From contig DUGQ01000224.1 in the NCBI GenBank assembly GCA_013331315.1, positions 1 through 7,195 on the forward strand: a stretch of DNA of 7,195 bases. Direction: 5' to 3'. This document shows, in pieces, positions 1 to 4,462 of the stretch; within the stretch, counting starts at the first letter, position 1; each line of letters begins with the position of its first letter. Both the position numbers and the translations under genes were made by a program. This stretch comes from Thermoplasmata archaeon. GTDB taxonomy: Archaea; Thermoplasmatota; Thermoplasmata; UBA10834. Below the pieces are notes generated by a model that saw nothing but the letters and a program-made list of their open reading frames with translations, was not told the origin of the DNA and made no database searches.

Positions 1-300
1 GCTCGGGTTCTTGGCTATGCTCGGGCCGAGGTCGATGAAGTTCACCATACCCTTCTCGACATACTGTTGGTCGTAGAAGGAGAATGAGGACAGGAACTTC
101 TGCACCAGCCATTGCGGCTCGGATATGGCGGTTATGTACAGCCCCTTCTCGCCCTCCTTGGCGCCGTGGAAGAGGCTCTGGACCGCGAGGGTCGTCTTCC
201 CCGTGCCTGGCTCCCCGGCGACCAGTATCGCTGACGGGAACGGGAAGCCGTTCTGCAGCATGCTGTCGAGCCCGGGTATGCCGGTGGTCTTGCGGGTCAT
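1..300 (-). CDS. KaiC/RAD55-family RecA-like ATPase, partial (N-terminal 100 residues)
   Basis: Only the first 100 codons are present; the gene runs off the left edge. The start is ATG at 300-298, preceded by a perfect GGAGGTG Shine-Dalgarno sequence at 309-315 with 8 nt spacing. The protein opens with TGIPGLDSMLQNGFP (residues 6-20), the typical entry of KaiC-type domains, followed by a Walker A P-loop GEPGTGKTT at residues 29-37 and then YITAISEP, where the family usually has a strand leading to catalytic acidic residues. The visible part therefore supports ATP binding by a cytoplasmic RecA-fold ATPase. Archaeal members are often stand-alone regulators with poorly known targets, so the specific role is open. 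It follows the V4R gene after only 2 nt and its ribosome site lies inside that gene, so the two are probably co-translated. Whether a second KaiC domain or a C-terminal effector follows cannot be seen. Confidence 0.9.
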   Translation of the reverse strand, partial: MTRKTTGIPGLDSMLQNGFPFPSAILVAGEPGTGKTTLAVQSLFHGAKEGEKGLYITAISEPQWLVQKFLSSFSFYDQQYVEKGMVNFIDLGPSIAKNPS

Positions 301-302
301 GC

Positions 303-710
303 TCAGAGCACCTCCGTGTCTATCACGAACACGCAGTGCTCGTCACCCTTGGACGCGCATTTCCGCTCGTGGCAGTAGACGTCCTTCCCGGTTCTCTCCT
401 CGAATACCTTCGCCAGCATTCCGCGCAAGAAATGGCAGCTCGGGGAATCTGAAGCGGACGCCTCGATTGATCCAGTGACGATCACGACATCGCCATTGAA
501 GTCAATGTCCGTTGCCCAACCTTCGCGGATCATGGTGTCCCGCACCTTTGTGAAGTCTGACCCAGCCATTCGGACTATCCTTGCGCCGATGACCCTGCCG
601 CTCCTGTAGAACATGCCATGTGAGGCGAATGTCATGACGGTCTCGAAGAGCTTCTTGACCTCTACCATCTCGTCCTTCCGGAGCTTGATCGCACGTTCTG
701 GTTGCTCCAT
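303..710 (-). CDS. V4R (4-vinyl reductase) domain protein
   Basis: A 135-residue cytoplasmic protein made almost entirely of a V4R domain, a small-molecule-binding fold found in archaeal and bacterial regulators and related to the TRAPP component Bet3. The family signature is clear in the C-terminal half: CHFLRGMLAKVFEERTG (from residue 92), then CHERKCASKGDEHCVFVI, with Cys92, Cys113, Cys118 and Cys126 plus His93 and His125 as possible metal or ligand contacts. The N-terminal part (KKLFETVMTFASHGMFYRSGRVIGARI) matches the domain's opening helix. There is no DNA-binding domain, so it probably acts through a partner. I chose ATG at 710-708: an AGGTG core at 717-721 sits 6 nt upstream, whereas the in-frame GTG at 719 overlaps that ribosome site. 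The next gene downstream is a KaiC-like ATPase, 2 nt away. Ligand unknown. Confidence 0.88.
   Translation of the reverse strand: MEQPERAIKLRKDEMVEVKKLFETVMTFASHGMFYRSGRVIGARIVRMAGSDFTKVRDTMIREGWATDIDFNGDVVIVTGSIEASASDSPSCHFLRGMLAKVFEERTGKDVYCHERKCASKGDEHCVFVIDTEVL
309..315 (-). promoter_or_regulatory. Shine-Dalgarno site GGAGGTG for the KaiC-like gene
   Basis: On the minus strand GGAGGTG reads from 315 to 309, an exact match to the archaeal anti-SD complement, 8 nt before the ATG at 300. It lies within the last codons of the V4R gene (Thr-Glu-Val-Leu-stop), which supports translational coupling of the pair and fixes the KaiC-like start. Confidence 0.8.
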
Positions 711-715
711 GCCGT

Positions 716-724
716 CCACCTTCC
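716..724 (-). promoter_or_regulatory. Ribosome binding site deciding the V4R start
   Basis: GGAAGGTGG on the minus strand (724 to 716) contains the AGGTG core, 6 nt before the ATG at 710. It overlaps the alternative in-frame GTG at 719-717, so that GTG is unlikely to be the start. Confidence 0.6.
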
Positions 725-754
725 AACCGGGGTGTCGTCTATCTTCAAGTCGGG

Positions 755-769
755 ACTTATACCTTTTGG
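755..769 (-). promoter_or_regulatory. TATA box with purine-rich BRE upstream of the V4R gene
   Basis: Read on the minus strand this is CCAAAAGG followed by TATAAG, an A-rich BRE-like element joined to a TATA box centred near 759. A start of transcription about 26 nt downstream would fall near 733, leaving a leader of about 23 nt that carries the ribosome site. The same AT-rich core (TTATACC on the plus strand) could also serve the divergent CYTH gene, but its spacing to ATG 779 is about 20 bp, shorter than usual. Confidence 0.55.
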
Positions 770-778
770 TTTGATGGA

Positions 779-1360
779 ATGGCTCCGCAGCCAGACAGCT
801 TAATCTACCCGTACGGGCTAGAGGATGGCGTGATCGAGGTAGAGACCAAGTATCGATCCCCAGGCAATGGGAAGGTCATCGACGAACTCAGGAGCATGGG
901 GGCGGAGAAGATATCGGAGGGACCGATGGAGGACATCTACTTCGCCCACCCGGCCCGGGATTTCGGCAAGACTGACGAGGCCGTGAGGATTCGCTCCTCT
1001 GACGGGCGATGCGAACTCACATACAAAGGGCCCAGAATGGCGTCGTCGTCTGCGAAGGCTCGTGAGGAGCTGACCGTCGCCGTCGACGACGGGCTGGCCG
1101 CGAGGAGAATGCTAGAGAGGCTAGGGTTCAGGGAGTTCGCCGTCATCAGGAAGCACCGGGTGTCCTTCGTCCATGACAAGCTCCGGATCGAGGTCGACGA
1201 CGTCGAGGAGCTGGGGCAGTTCGTCGAGCTCGAACTGGTCACCGAGGACCCTTCCAGAGCCGAGGAGCTCATGGACCATGCGAGGAAGGGGCTGTCGCTG
1301 ACGAGACCTGTGCCGGAGACCTACCTCGAGATGCTCCTCGAGGCGGGACGGAAAGAATAG
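779..1360 (+). CDS. CYTH-domain protein, class IV adenylate cyclase (CyaB)-like / triphosphatase
   Basis: A 193-residue single-domain CYTH protein. These enzymes hold a nucleoside or organic triphosphate in an eight-strand tunnel with Mg2+ or Mn2+; family members make cAMP or hydrolyse thiamine triphosphate or tripolyphosphate. The signature ExExK is Glu20-Glu22-Lys24. Other conserved positions are Arg70 and Arg72 (VRIR), Lys83 (TYKGP), the pair Lys125/Arg127 (RKHR), the acidic strand IEVDDVEELGQFVELEL (Asp140, Asp141, Glu150, Glu152), and the closing TYLEMLLE, which matches the SYLELL ending of archaeal CyaB-like proteins. The core is complete. The start is uncertain: ATG 779 gives a 17-residue non-conserved leader, whereas GTG 830, preceded by GAGGA at 821-825, would begin at VIEVETKYR, right at the domain edge. 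It is divergent from the V4R gene. Cyclase versus triphosphatase cannot be told from sequence; many archaeal homologues are probably triphosphatases. Confidence 0.88.
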   Translation: MAPQPDSLIYPYGLEDGVIEVETKYRSPGNGKVIDELRSMGAEKISEGPMEDIYFAHPARDFGKTDEAVRIRSSDGRCELTYKGPRMASSSAKAREELTVAVDDGLAARRMLERLGFREFAVIRKHRVSFVHDKLRIEVDDVEELGQFVELELVTEDPSRAEELMDHARKGLSLTRPVPETYLEMLLEAGRKE

Positions 1361-1364
1361 TGGA

Positions 1365-1402
1365 GGCGGCACTCAGCCTCGCTCAGACTGCGTAGTGCTG
1401 CC
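1365..1402. terminator. Hairpin between convergent genes, possible bidirectional terminator
   Basis: GGCGGCACT at 1365-1373 can pair with AGTGCTGCC at 1394-1402 (nine pairs, one of them G-T as drawn), with a 20-nt loop. It lies in the 59-bp gap between the convergent stops of the CYTH gene and the 82-residue gene. There is no long T tract on either side, so it is only a candidate terminator or mRNA 3'-end structure. Confidence 0.3.
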
Positions 1403-1419
1403 GTCACGCCCTGCTGTCG

Positions 1420-1668
1420 TCAGAGTTTCGTGATCCTCTCGGTCACGAAGGTCTTTATGCTCGGGTCGTCCGGTATCGTAATCGATTTCTTGTACTTCTC
1501 GCTCCCGTCGGGAAGATAGTAGCCGCGAGACACAGAGATGAACTCGCTGACACCCTCCTCGGTGATAGCCTTCTTCCTAGCGACCTCTAGGAAGTTGTTC
1601 TTTCCGAAGGGGATCTTCTCGGCGCTGAGCGTTTCAAAACGTACTTTGTTTCCCTCTTCCGCATCCAT
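1420..1668 (-). CDS. Conserved-looking 82-residue protein of unknown function
   Basis: I do not recognise a named family with confidence. The protein is small, charged and soluble, without cysteines or membrane segments: FETLSAEKIPFGKNNFLEVARKKAITEEGVSEFISVSRGYYLPDGSEKYKKSITIPDDPSIKTFVTERI is its core (no run is repeated in it). The alternation suggests four beta strands (FETLSAEKIPF, FLEVARKKAI, SEFISVSRGYYL, KYKKSITI) and a C-terminal helix. A basic strand-rich sheet plus terminal helix recalls PC4-like or other single-stranded nucleic-acid-binding folds, but that is a guess from pattern alone. ATG 1668 is preferred over in-frame TTG 1698 because the TATA box at 1712-1719 predicts transcription starting near 1690, downstream of that TTG. 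GC-rich third positions and a strong promoter support a real, monocistronic gene. Confidence 0.75.
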   Translation of the reverse strand: MDAEEGNKVRFETLSAEKIPFGKNNFLEVARKKAITEEGVSEFISVSRGYYLPDGSEKYKKSITIPDDPSIKTFVTERITKL

Positions 1669-1711
1669 CGGTTGGCCCCCGCTCGCTAGCCCAGTCAATA
1701 ATTTTTTTGCG

Positions 1712-1719
1712 ATATAAAT
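1712..1719 (-). promoter_or_regulatory. Strong archaeal TATA box for the 82-residue gene
   Basis: The minus strand reads CGAACATTTATATCGC here, a near-consensus TTTATAT box with a CGAA-type BRE directly upstream. Transcription is expected near 1690, giving a leader of about 22 nt before ATG 1668; the leader has a G-rich stretch but only a weak Shine-Dalgarno match. Confidence 0.7.
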
Positions 1720-1835
1720 GTTCGTGGGATGTCGAGAAATGGTGAATCCAGCAGTTCACGGCGTTTTAGAGTCCAAAATGAGGGGAGTGGGGTCGAACGC
1801 AGAGGAGGCATTCTCGTCGAGATGTCACCTAGTGG

Positions 1836-1847
1836 AGGGACGTCCCT
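1836..1847. repeat. 12-bp perfect palindrome AGGGACGTCCCT, candidate operator
   Basis: AGGGACGTCCCT is its own reverse complement. It is flanked by GTCAC at 1824-1828 and GTGAC at 1853-1857, which form an outer inverted repeat centred within 1 bp of the same axis, and by CTAG on both sides (1829-1832 and 1846-1849). It ends about 25 bp upstream of the TATA box of the CPBP gene, a usual position for an archaeal activator or repressor site. The binding protein is unknown. Confidence 0.4.
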
Positions 1848-1871
1848 AGACTGTGACGATTGCAGATACCG

Positions 1872-1879
1872 TAATATAC
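1872..1879 (+). promoter_or_regulatory. TATA box for the zinc-ribbon CPBP gene (leaderless)
   Basis: TAATATAC is centred near 1876. A start of transcription about 26 nt downstream falls at about 1902, at the GTG start codon at 1903, so the mRNA is probably leaderless. No ribosome binding site is visible before the GTG, consistent with this. Confidence 0.6.
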
Positions 1880-1902
1880 GCTGGAGCCTCTAGTCTCCGT
1901 TC

Positions 1903-2667
1903 GTGTCCGAGGAGCCAGACCGATCTGCGTCGGTCGCCTATGACGAGATCTGCGCTAGATGCGGGGGTACGATTCCGGGCGAAGGTTCGTTCTGCCCGGG
2001 GTGCGGTAGCCCGAAGCCGTCCTTGGCAAGGTCTGCCGGGCAGGAATGGACCGCTCCCATCGCCGTCATGACCCCGCCGCCCGGCTGGGCCCGTGGTCGG
2101 GACGTCGGCCGAGCTACGAGGTCTTGGAGGGACATCGGCCGCATGATCGCCGCCGTCATGATGGCGTCTTTCGGCATCTACCTAGTACTGTGTCTGTTCA
2201 CTCTCCTGTACGGAATCGATATCGTCGCTCCGGAGTTGGAGCAGCGCTCCTTCACGCAGTACTTCGCCCTGGTCGGCGTCTCCCCTCTCTTCACGATGAG
2301 CGGTTCCGCGCTCCTGGGGTGGTATTTCTTCCTGATAGCGGCGATCGTCGCCTCCTCGATATGGCTGCTCGTGCGGAGCGGCCCGAAGTACGTCAAGGAG
2401 TTGACTATGAGGGCGCGGCCGAGAGACCACAGCCCGTTCTTCGACATGTGCGGGCTAATGTTCGCGATATTCTTCATCAACACCGTCATAGTCCTCACCA
2501 TTACCGGGCTCGGAGGCGAGCCCGAGACGCCCGTGGAGGATGTTGACACCTGGGAGCTGCTCTTCCTCCTGGCGAACGCCTCCGTGGGAGGAGATACTCT
2601 TCAGGGTGTTGTACATCGGCGTGCCCCTGGCCGCGGCGTACTTTGCCATGACACGAGACCTGAGTAA
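1903..2667 (+). CDS. Zinc-ribbon membrane protein, N-terminal part of a frameshifted CPBP-family protein
   Basis: As read, 254 residues from a leaderless GTG start. Residues 17-34 form a zinc ribbon, CARC followed ten residues later by CPGC. A Pro- and Arg-rich linker follows, then three hydrophobic stretches likely to be membrane spans: about 80-104, 121-157 (probably two spans) and 182-202. The sequence VDTWELLFLLANASV (214-228) looks like the helix that normally leads straight into CPBP motif 1, but after Val228 the frame turns into arginine- and glycine-rich nonsense ending at 2667. The true continuation (WEEILFR) lies in the +1 frame from 2585. Restored by a shift near 2584, the protein would be about 459 residues. 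The shift may be a sequence error, a real mutation, or (less likely) recoding. Function of the intact protein is unknown; see the C-terminal part. Confidence 0.75.
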   Translation: MSEEPDRSASVAYDEICARCGGTIPGEGSFCPGCGSPKPSLARSAGQEWTAPIAVMTPPPGWARGRDVGRATRSWRDIGRMIAAVMMASFGIYLVLCLFTLLYGIDIVAPELEQRSFTQYFALVGVSPLFTMSGSALLGWYFFLIAAIVASSIWLLVRSGPKYVKELTMRARPRDHSPFFDMCGLMFAIFFINTVIVLTITGLGGEPETPVEDVDTWELLFLLANASVGGDTLQGVVHRRAPGRGVLCHDTRPE

Positions 2668-3280
2668 GCTTCCGAAGTACCTTCTCGGCGGCGGAATCAC
2701 GATTGGCGCCGCGGAGGTCGTGCTCGTGCTGACATCCGGTGTGATATTCGGCTTTGCGCACTTCGAGGGTTGGGGAGCGTGGAAGATATTCCCCTCGGGA
2801 TTGGCGGGGGTCGCGTTCGGATACATGTTCCTCAGACATGGCCTGCCCGCGGCCATCATGCTCCACTTCTCGTTCGACTACCTGTCCATGCCATTGGTGG
2901 TCTTCGAGGACTCTATCGGCCTGCTGCTGGTCGTGGGTATCAGCATACTCCTCTGGCTCGCGGTCGGCTCGGTTTTCGTCGTGTACTACACGATAAGATT
3001 AGTGGAGTTCGTCACCAAGAGGACCTTCTTCGATGTCAGGACGGGCGAGGAGGGGGCTCCTCCGTTTCGGGGGCAAAGGCCTCGTCCAGTCACCTATGGC
3101 AACAGCCCCGGCGGATATCCATACTCTCCGGAGGTATCGACTTCGGGAGGAGGGAACCTCGGGGGAGGAAGGGGATTCGGACCAGGGGGCTACTTCATCT
3201 GCCCCGCTTGCGGAGGGACCGCCGCGCGATGGCTCGGCGGCGGCCTACAATGTATGAGGTGCGGGCGCATCTTCAAGTAA
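2540..3280 (+). CDS. CPBP-family (CaaX protease/Abi) intramembrane domain with C-terminal zinc ribbon, second part of the frameshifted gene
   Basis: This open frame carries the catalytic core of a CPBP intramembrane protease. Motif 1 is EEILFR (2588-2605), motif 2 FGFAH (2747-2761), motif 3 HFSFD (2864-2878): the EExxxR, FxxxH and HxxxD/N sets that bind the catalytic water or metal. Several hydrophobic helices carry them. After the membrane region comes a Gly/Tyr/Pro-rich cytoplasmic linker, then a zinc ribbon CPAC...CMRC (3200-3262) at the very end. Known relatives cleave prenylated CaaX proteins or handle bacteriocin and signalling substrates, and many archaeal ones are uncharacterised. An ATG at 2540 opens the frame, but its first 15 residues are not CPBP-like and no well-spaced ribosome site is seen, so it is better taken as the 3' part of the gene starting at 1903. 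Its end overlaps the convergent isomerase gene by 36 bp. Confidence 0.82.
   Translation: MLTPGSCSSSWRTPPWEEILFRVLYIGVPLAAAYFAMTRDLSKLPKYLLGGGITIGAAEVVLVLTSGVIFGFAHFEGWGAWKIFPSGLAGVAFGYMFLRHGLPAAIMLHFSFDYLSMPLVVFEDSIGLLLVVGISILLWLAVGSVFVVYYTIRLVEFVTKRTFFDVRTGEEGAPPFRGQRPRPVTYGNSPGGYPYSPEVSTSGGGNLGGGRGFGPGGYFICPACGGTAARWLGGGLQCMRCGRIFK
2581..2590 (+). other. Frameshift site in the zinc-ribbon CPBP gene
   Basis: Frame 1 reads Ala-Ser-Val through GTG at 2584-2586; the CPBP motif 1 helix resumes as TGG GAG GAG from 2585, one base into that codon. Loss of one TG from an ancestral GTGTGGGAG (giving Ser-Val-Trp-Glu-Glu), or gain of one base near TCCG (from Ala-Pro-Trp-Glu-Glu), would explain it. Both sides keep coding character right up to this point, which localises the lesion to a few bases. 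Confidence 0.75.
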
Positions 3281-4030
3281 CGCTCTCAGGACCCGCTTGC
3301 TCTCCAGGGCGCCCTCGAGATCGGTCGACTCGATGATCATGTTGCCCTTGAACCCGCCGCCCAGAATCGCGGGAACGACCTTGGAGACGTCCGCCGTGCC
3401 TTGGTCAATCGCGCAGTGCTGGTCCCAAGAGCCGTCATTGTTGTGGAGATGTACGTTGGCGAACCTGTCAATGTGGGACAGCATCGCATCTACCTCGCCA
3501 GCGGTGTTCGCGTGACCCATGTCGAAGCATATGCCCAGTCCAGTGCCCTCGACCACGCCCAACAGCTCGGCCGCCGTCGTGCACGTCGCGTTGATGCCTT
3601 TGGGCATGTTCTCGACCGCGATCGAGACCGAGTGCTCTGCCGCCGCGTTCCCGATCTCCACCAAAGACCGTCTGGTCTGAGAGAGGACCTTTGGTTTGTC
3701 GAGGAAAGCGATGCCCTGGTAGAACCCCGGGTGCACCGTCAGCACGCTGATGTCATGCTTCCTGCAGAACTCGGCCGTCCTGAGTATGTCATCGACCGCG
3801 GACAGGCGCATCCTCTCGTAGACGCTGCCGATGTTGACGTCGCTCATGGGCGCGTGCACCTGAACCCGGAGGTCGTACGTGTTGACAACGTCGTCGACCT
3901 CGGGCTCGATCACGTCTATGGTGTGCTCGAGCTCGACCAGGACTTCCCACATCCGGAAGTGCTCCGATATCTTCCTCGCCATATCGGAGAACCCGTTGAA
4001 GCAGAAGGAAGGGGATGCGACGCCGATCAC
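3245..4030 (-). CDS. Sugar-phosphate isomerase/epimerase-like TIM-barrel protein (AP endonuclease 2 superfamily)
   Basis: A 261-residue complete xylose-isomerase-like TIM barrel (COG1082 type). Candidate metal ligands fall at strand ends in the usual order: His59 (VHAP), His100 (TVHPG), Glu140 (VENMPKG), Asp170 and His173 (FDMGH), His194/His196 with Asp199 (HLHNNDG), His205, and Glu234 (IIES). This set fits a divalent-metal isomerase or epimerase, but an endonuclease IV-like role is not excluded by fold alone; the substrate is unknown. The start is GTG 4030-4028, overlapping the upstream DUF54 stop in a GTGA arrangement, with GGAGGGAGG at 4034-4042 as ribosome site, so translation is coupled. 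The stop at 3245 lies inside the convergent CPBP gene: the last 11 codons and the stop codon cover that gene's final zinc knuckle. The tail beyond about residue 250 is probably not part of the barrel. Confidence 0.87.
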   Translation of the reverse strand: MIGVASPSFCFNGFSDMARKISEHFRMWEVLVELEHTIDVIEPEVDDVVNTYDLRVQVHAPMSDVNIGSVYERMRLSAVDDILRTAEFCRKHDISVLTVHPGFYQGIAFLDKPKVLSQTRRSLVEIGNAAAEHSVSIAVENMPKGINATCTTAAELLGVVEGTGLGICFDMGHANTAGEVDAMLSHIDRFANVHLHNNDGSWDQHCAIDQGTADVSKVVPAILGGGFKGNMIIESTDLEGALESKRVLRALLEDAPAPHTL

Positions 4031-4407
4031 TGGCCTCCCTCCGGCTGTGGTCTGGGCGCCAGCGCATCGATGGTCGAGGCGATGTCCTCATCCGATATGG
4101 TCACCTCGATGTCGCCAAGCGCGTGGTCCTCTTCCGAGAAAGATATCTTCCCGATGAAGGCGACCTGCTTGTTCAGTCGGAAGGACGTCCGCCCATCCGA
4201 CATACCCCTGCGCAGCACCTTTCTGGCCGCCGCACGGATCCGTTGCCTCGCAAGCTGCTCGGAGAAGGCCTCGACGCTGTCCGCGCGAGCGGTCAACGGG
4301 TCGTCGCCCTCGATGACCGCGTCTGGGAAGAGCTGAGTGATCGCCCTTGCCACGCGTGCCCTGTCCTCCGTCGGGAAGCATCTGACAACCAAGCGGATGT
4401 CAGGCAT
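4027..4407 (-). CDS. DUF54 / predicted exosome-associated RNA-binding protein (PF01877 type)
   Basis: A 126-residue protein matching the archaeal family often annotated as RNA-binding exosome subunit (COG1325). The N-terminal strand is DIRLVVRCFPTED; the most typical stretch is IRAAARKVLRRGMSDGRTSFRLNKQVAFIGKISF (residues 58-90; key features Arg-rich helix, FRLNKQVA, FIGKISF), followed by LGDIEVTI and a closing DALAP, the usual end of the domain. A link to RNA processing is known only at the level of family prediction. ATG 4407 is chosen because the family begins at this MPDIRL-like position and because the TATA element at 4429-4437 predicts a leaderless or nearly leaderless transcript. Longer in-frame extension to 4608 would run through the promoter and the divergent DP1 gene. 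It is followed by the isomerase gene with a 4-nt overlap. Confidence 0.85.
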   Translation of the reverse strand: MPDIRLVVRCFPTEDRARVARAITQLFPDAVIEGDDPLTARADSVEAFSEQLARQRIRAAARKVLRRGMSDGRTSFRLNKQVAFIGKISFSEEDHALGDIEVTISDEDIASTIDALAPRPQPEGGQ

Positions 4408-4428
4408 GAGCCAGCCATGCCCGCAAAG

Positions 4429-4437
4429 ATATTTAAA
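4429..4437. promoter_or_regulatory. Shared near-palindromic TATA element serving DP1 and DUF54
   Basis: ATATTTAAA is centred at 4433 in the 55-bp gap between two divergent start codons. On the plus strand (GATATTTAAAC) it lies 30 bp before ATG 4463 of DP1; on the minus strand (GTTTAAATATC) it lies 26 bp before ATG 4407 of the DUF54 gene. Both distances fit leaderless archaeal transcription, and no Shine-Dalgarno is evident before either start. A is enriched on the plus-strand upstream side (CAAAG), which could act as BRE for DP1. Confidence 0.65.
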
Positions 4438-4462
4438 CACGTCCGCACTAGATTCGGCGAAG

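Larger units (their letters stand above)
1669..1902. other. 234-bp divergent intergenic region
   Basis: This spacer separates the start codons of the 82-residue gene (minus) and the zinc-ribbon CPBP gene (plus). It holds a TATA box for each direction (1712-1719 minus, 1872-1879 plus), a short inverted repeat GTGAA/TTCAC at 1742-1759, and a 12-bp perfect palindrome at 1836-1847. I see no tRNA, C/D-box RNA or convincing open reading frame between them. It is visibly more AT-rich near 1696-1720 than the flanking genes. Confidence 0.7.

Noticed and set aside
1669..1698. TTG start at 1698 for the 82-residue gene
   Set aside because: It is upstream of the transcription start predicted from the TATA box at 1712-1719, so it would not be on the mRNA.
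1742..1759. GTGAA-N8-TTCAC inverted repeat upstream of the 82-residue gene promoter
   Set aside because: Five-base arms are short enough to arise by chance in this window; noted as a possible operator but not supported further.
1741..1900. Possible tRNA or C/D-box RNA in the divergent spacer (GGGTCGAAC and GTGACGA resemble a T-arm and a C box)
   Set aside because: No acceptor stem pairing, no anticodon arm, and no D box CUGA at suitable spacing.
2581..2600. Programmed +1 frameshift with an internal Shine-Dalgarno, as in prfB
   Set aside because: There is no stop codon at the shift point and the SD-like GGGAGGAG lies downstream as the code for the conserved Trp-Glu-Glu, not upstream where a stimulator would act.
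3401..4336. Long plus-strand open frame (about 311 codons) opposite the isomerase and DUF54 genes
   Set aside because: Both minus-strand genes have clear family motifs and ribosome sites; this frame has low-complexity Arg/Val/Asp-rich composition and no domain.
4337..4462. In-frame 42-codon N-terminal extension of DP1
   Set aside because: It runs through the TATA element and antisense to the DUF54 gene, and DP1 proteins begin with a helix like MKRKILKVL at 4463.
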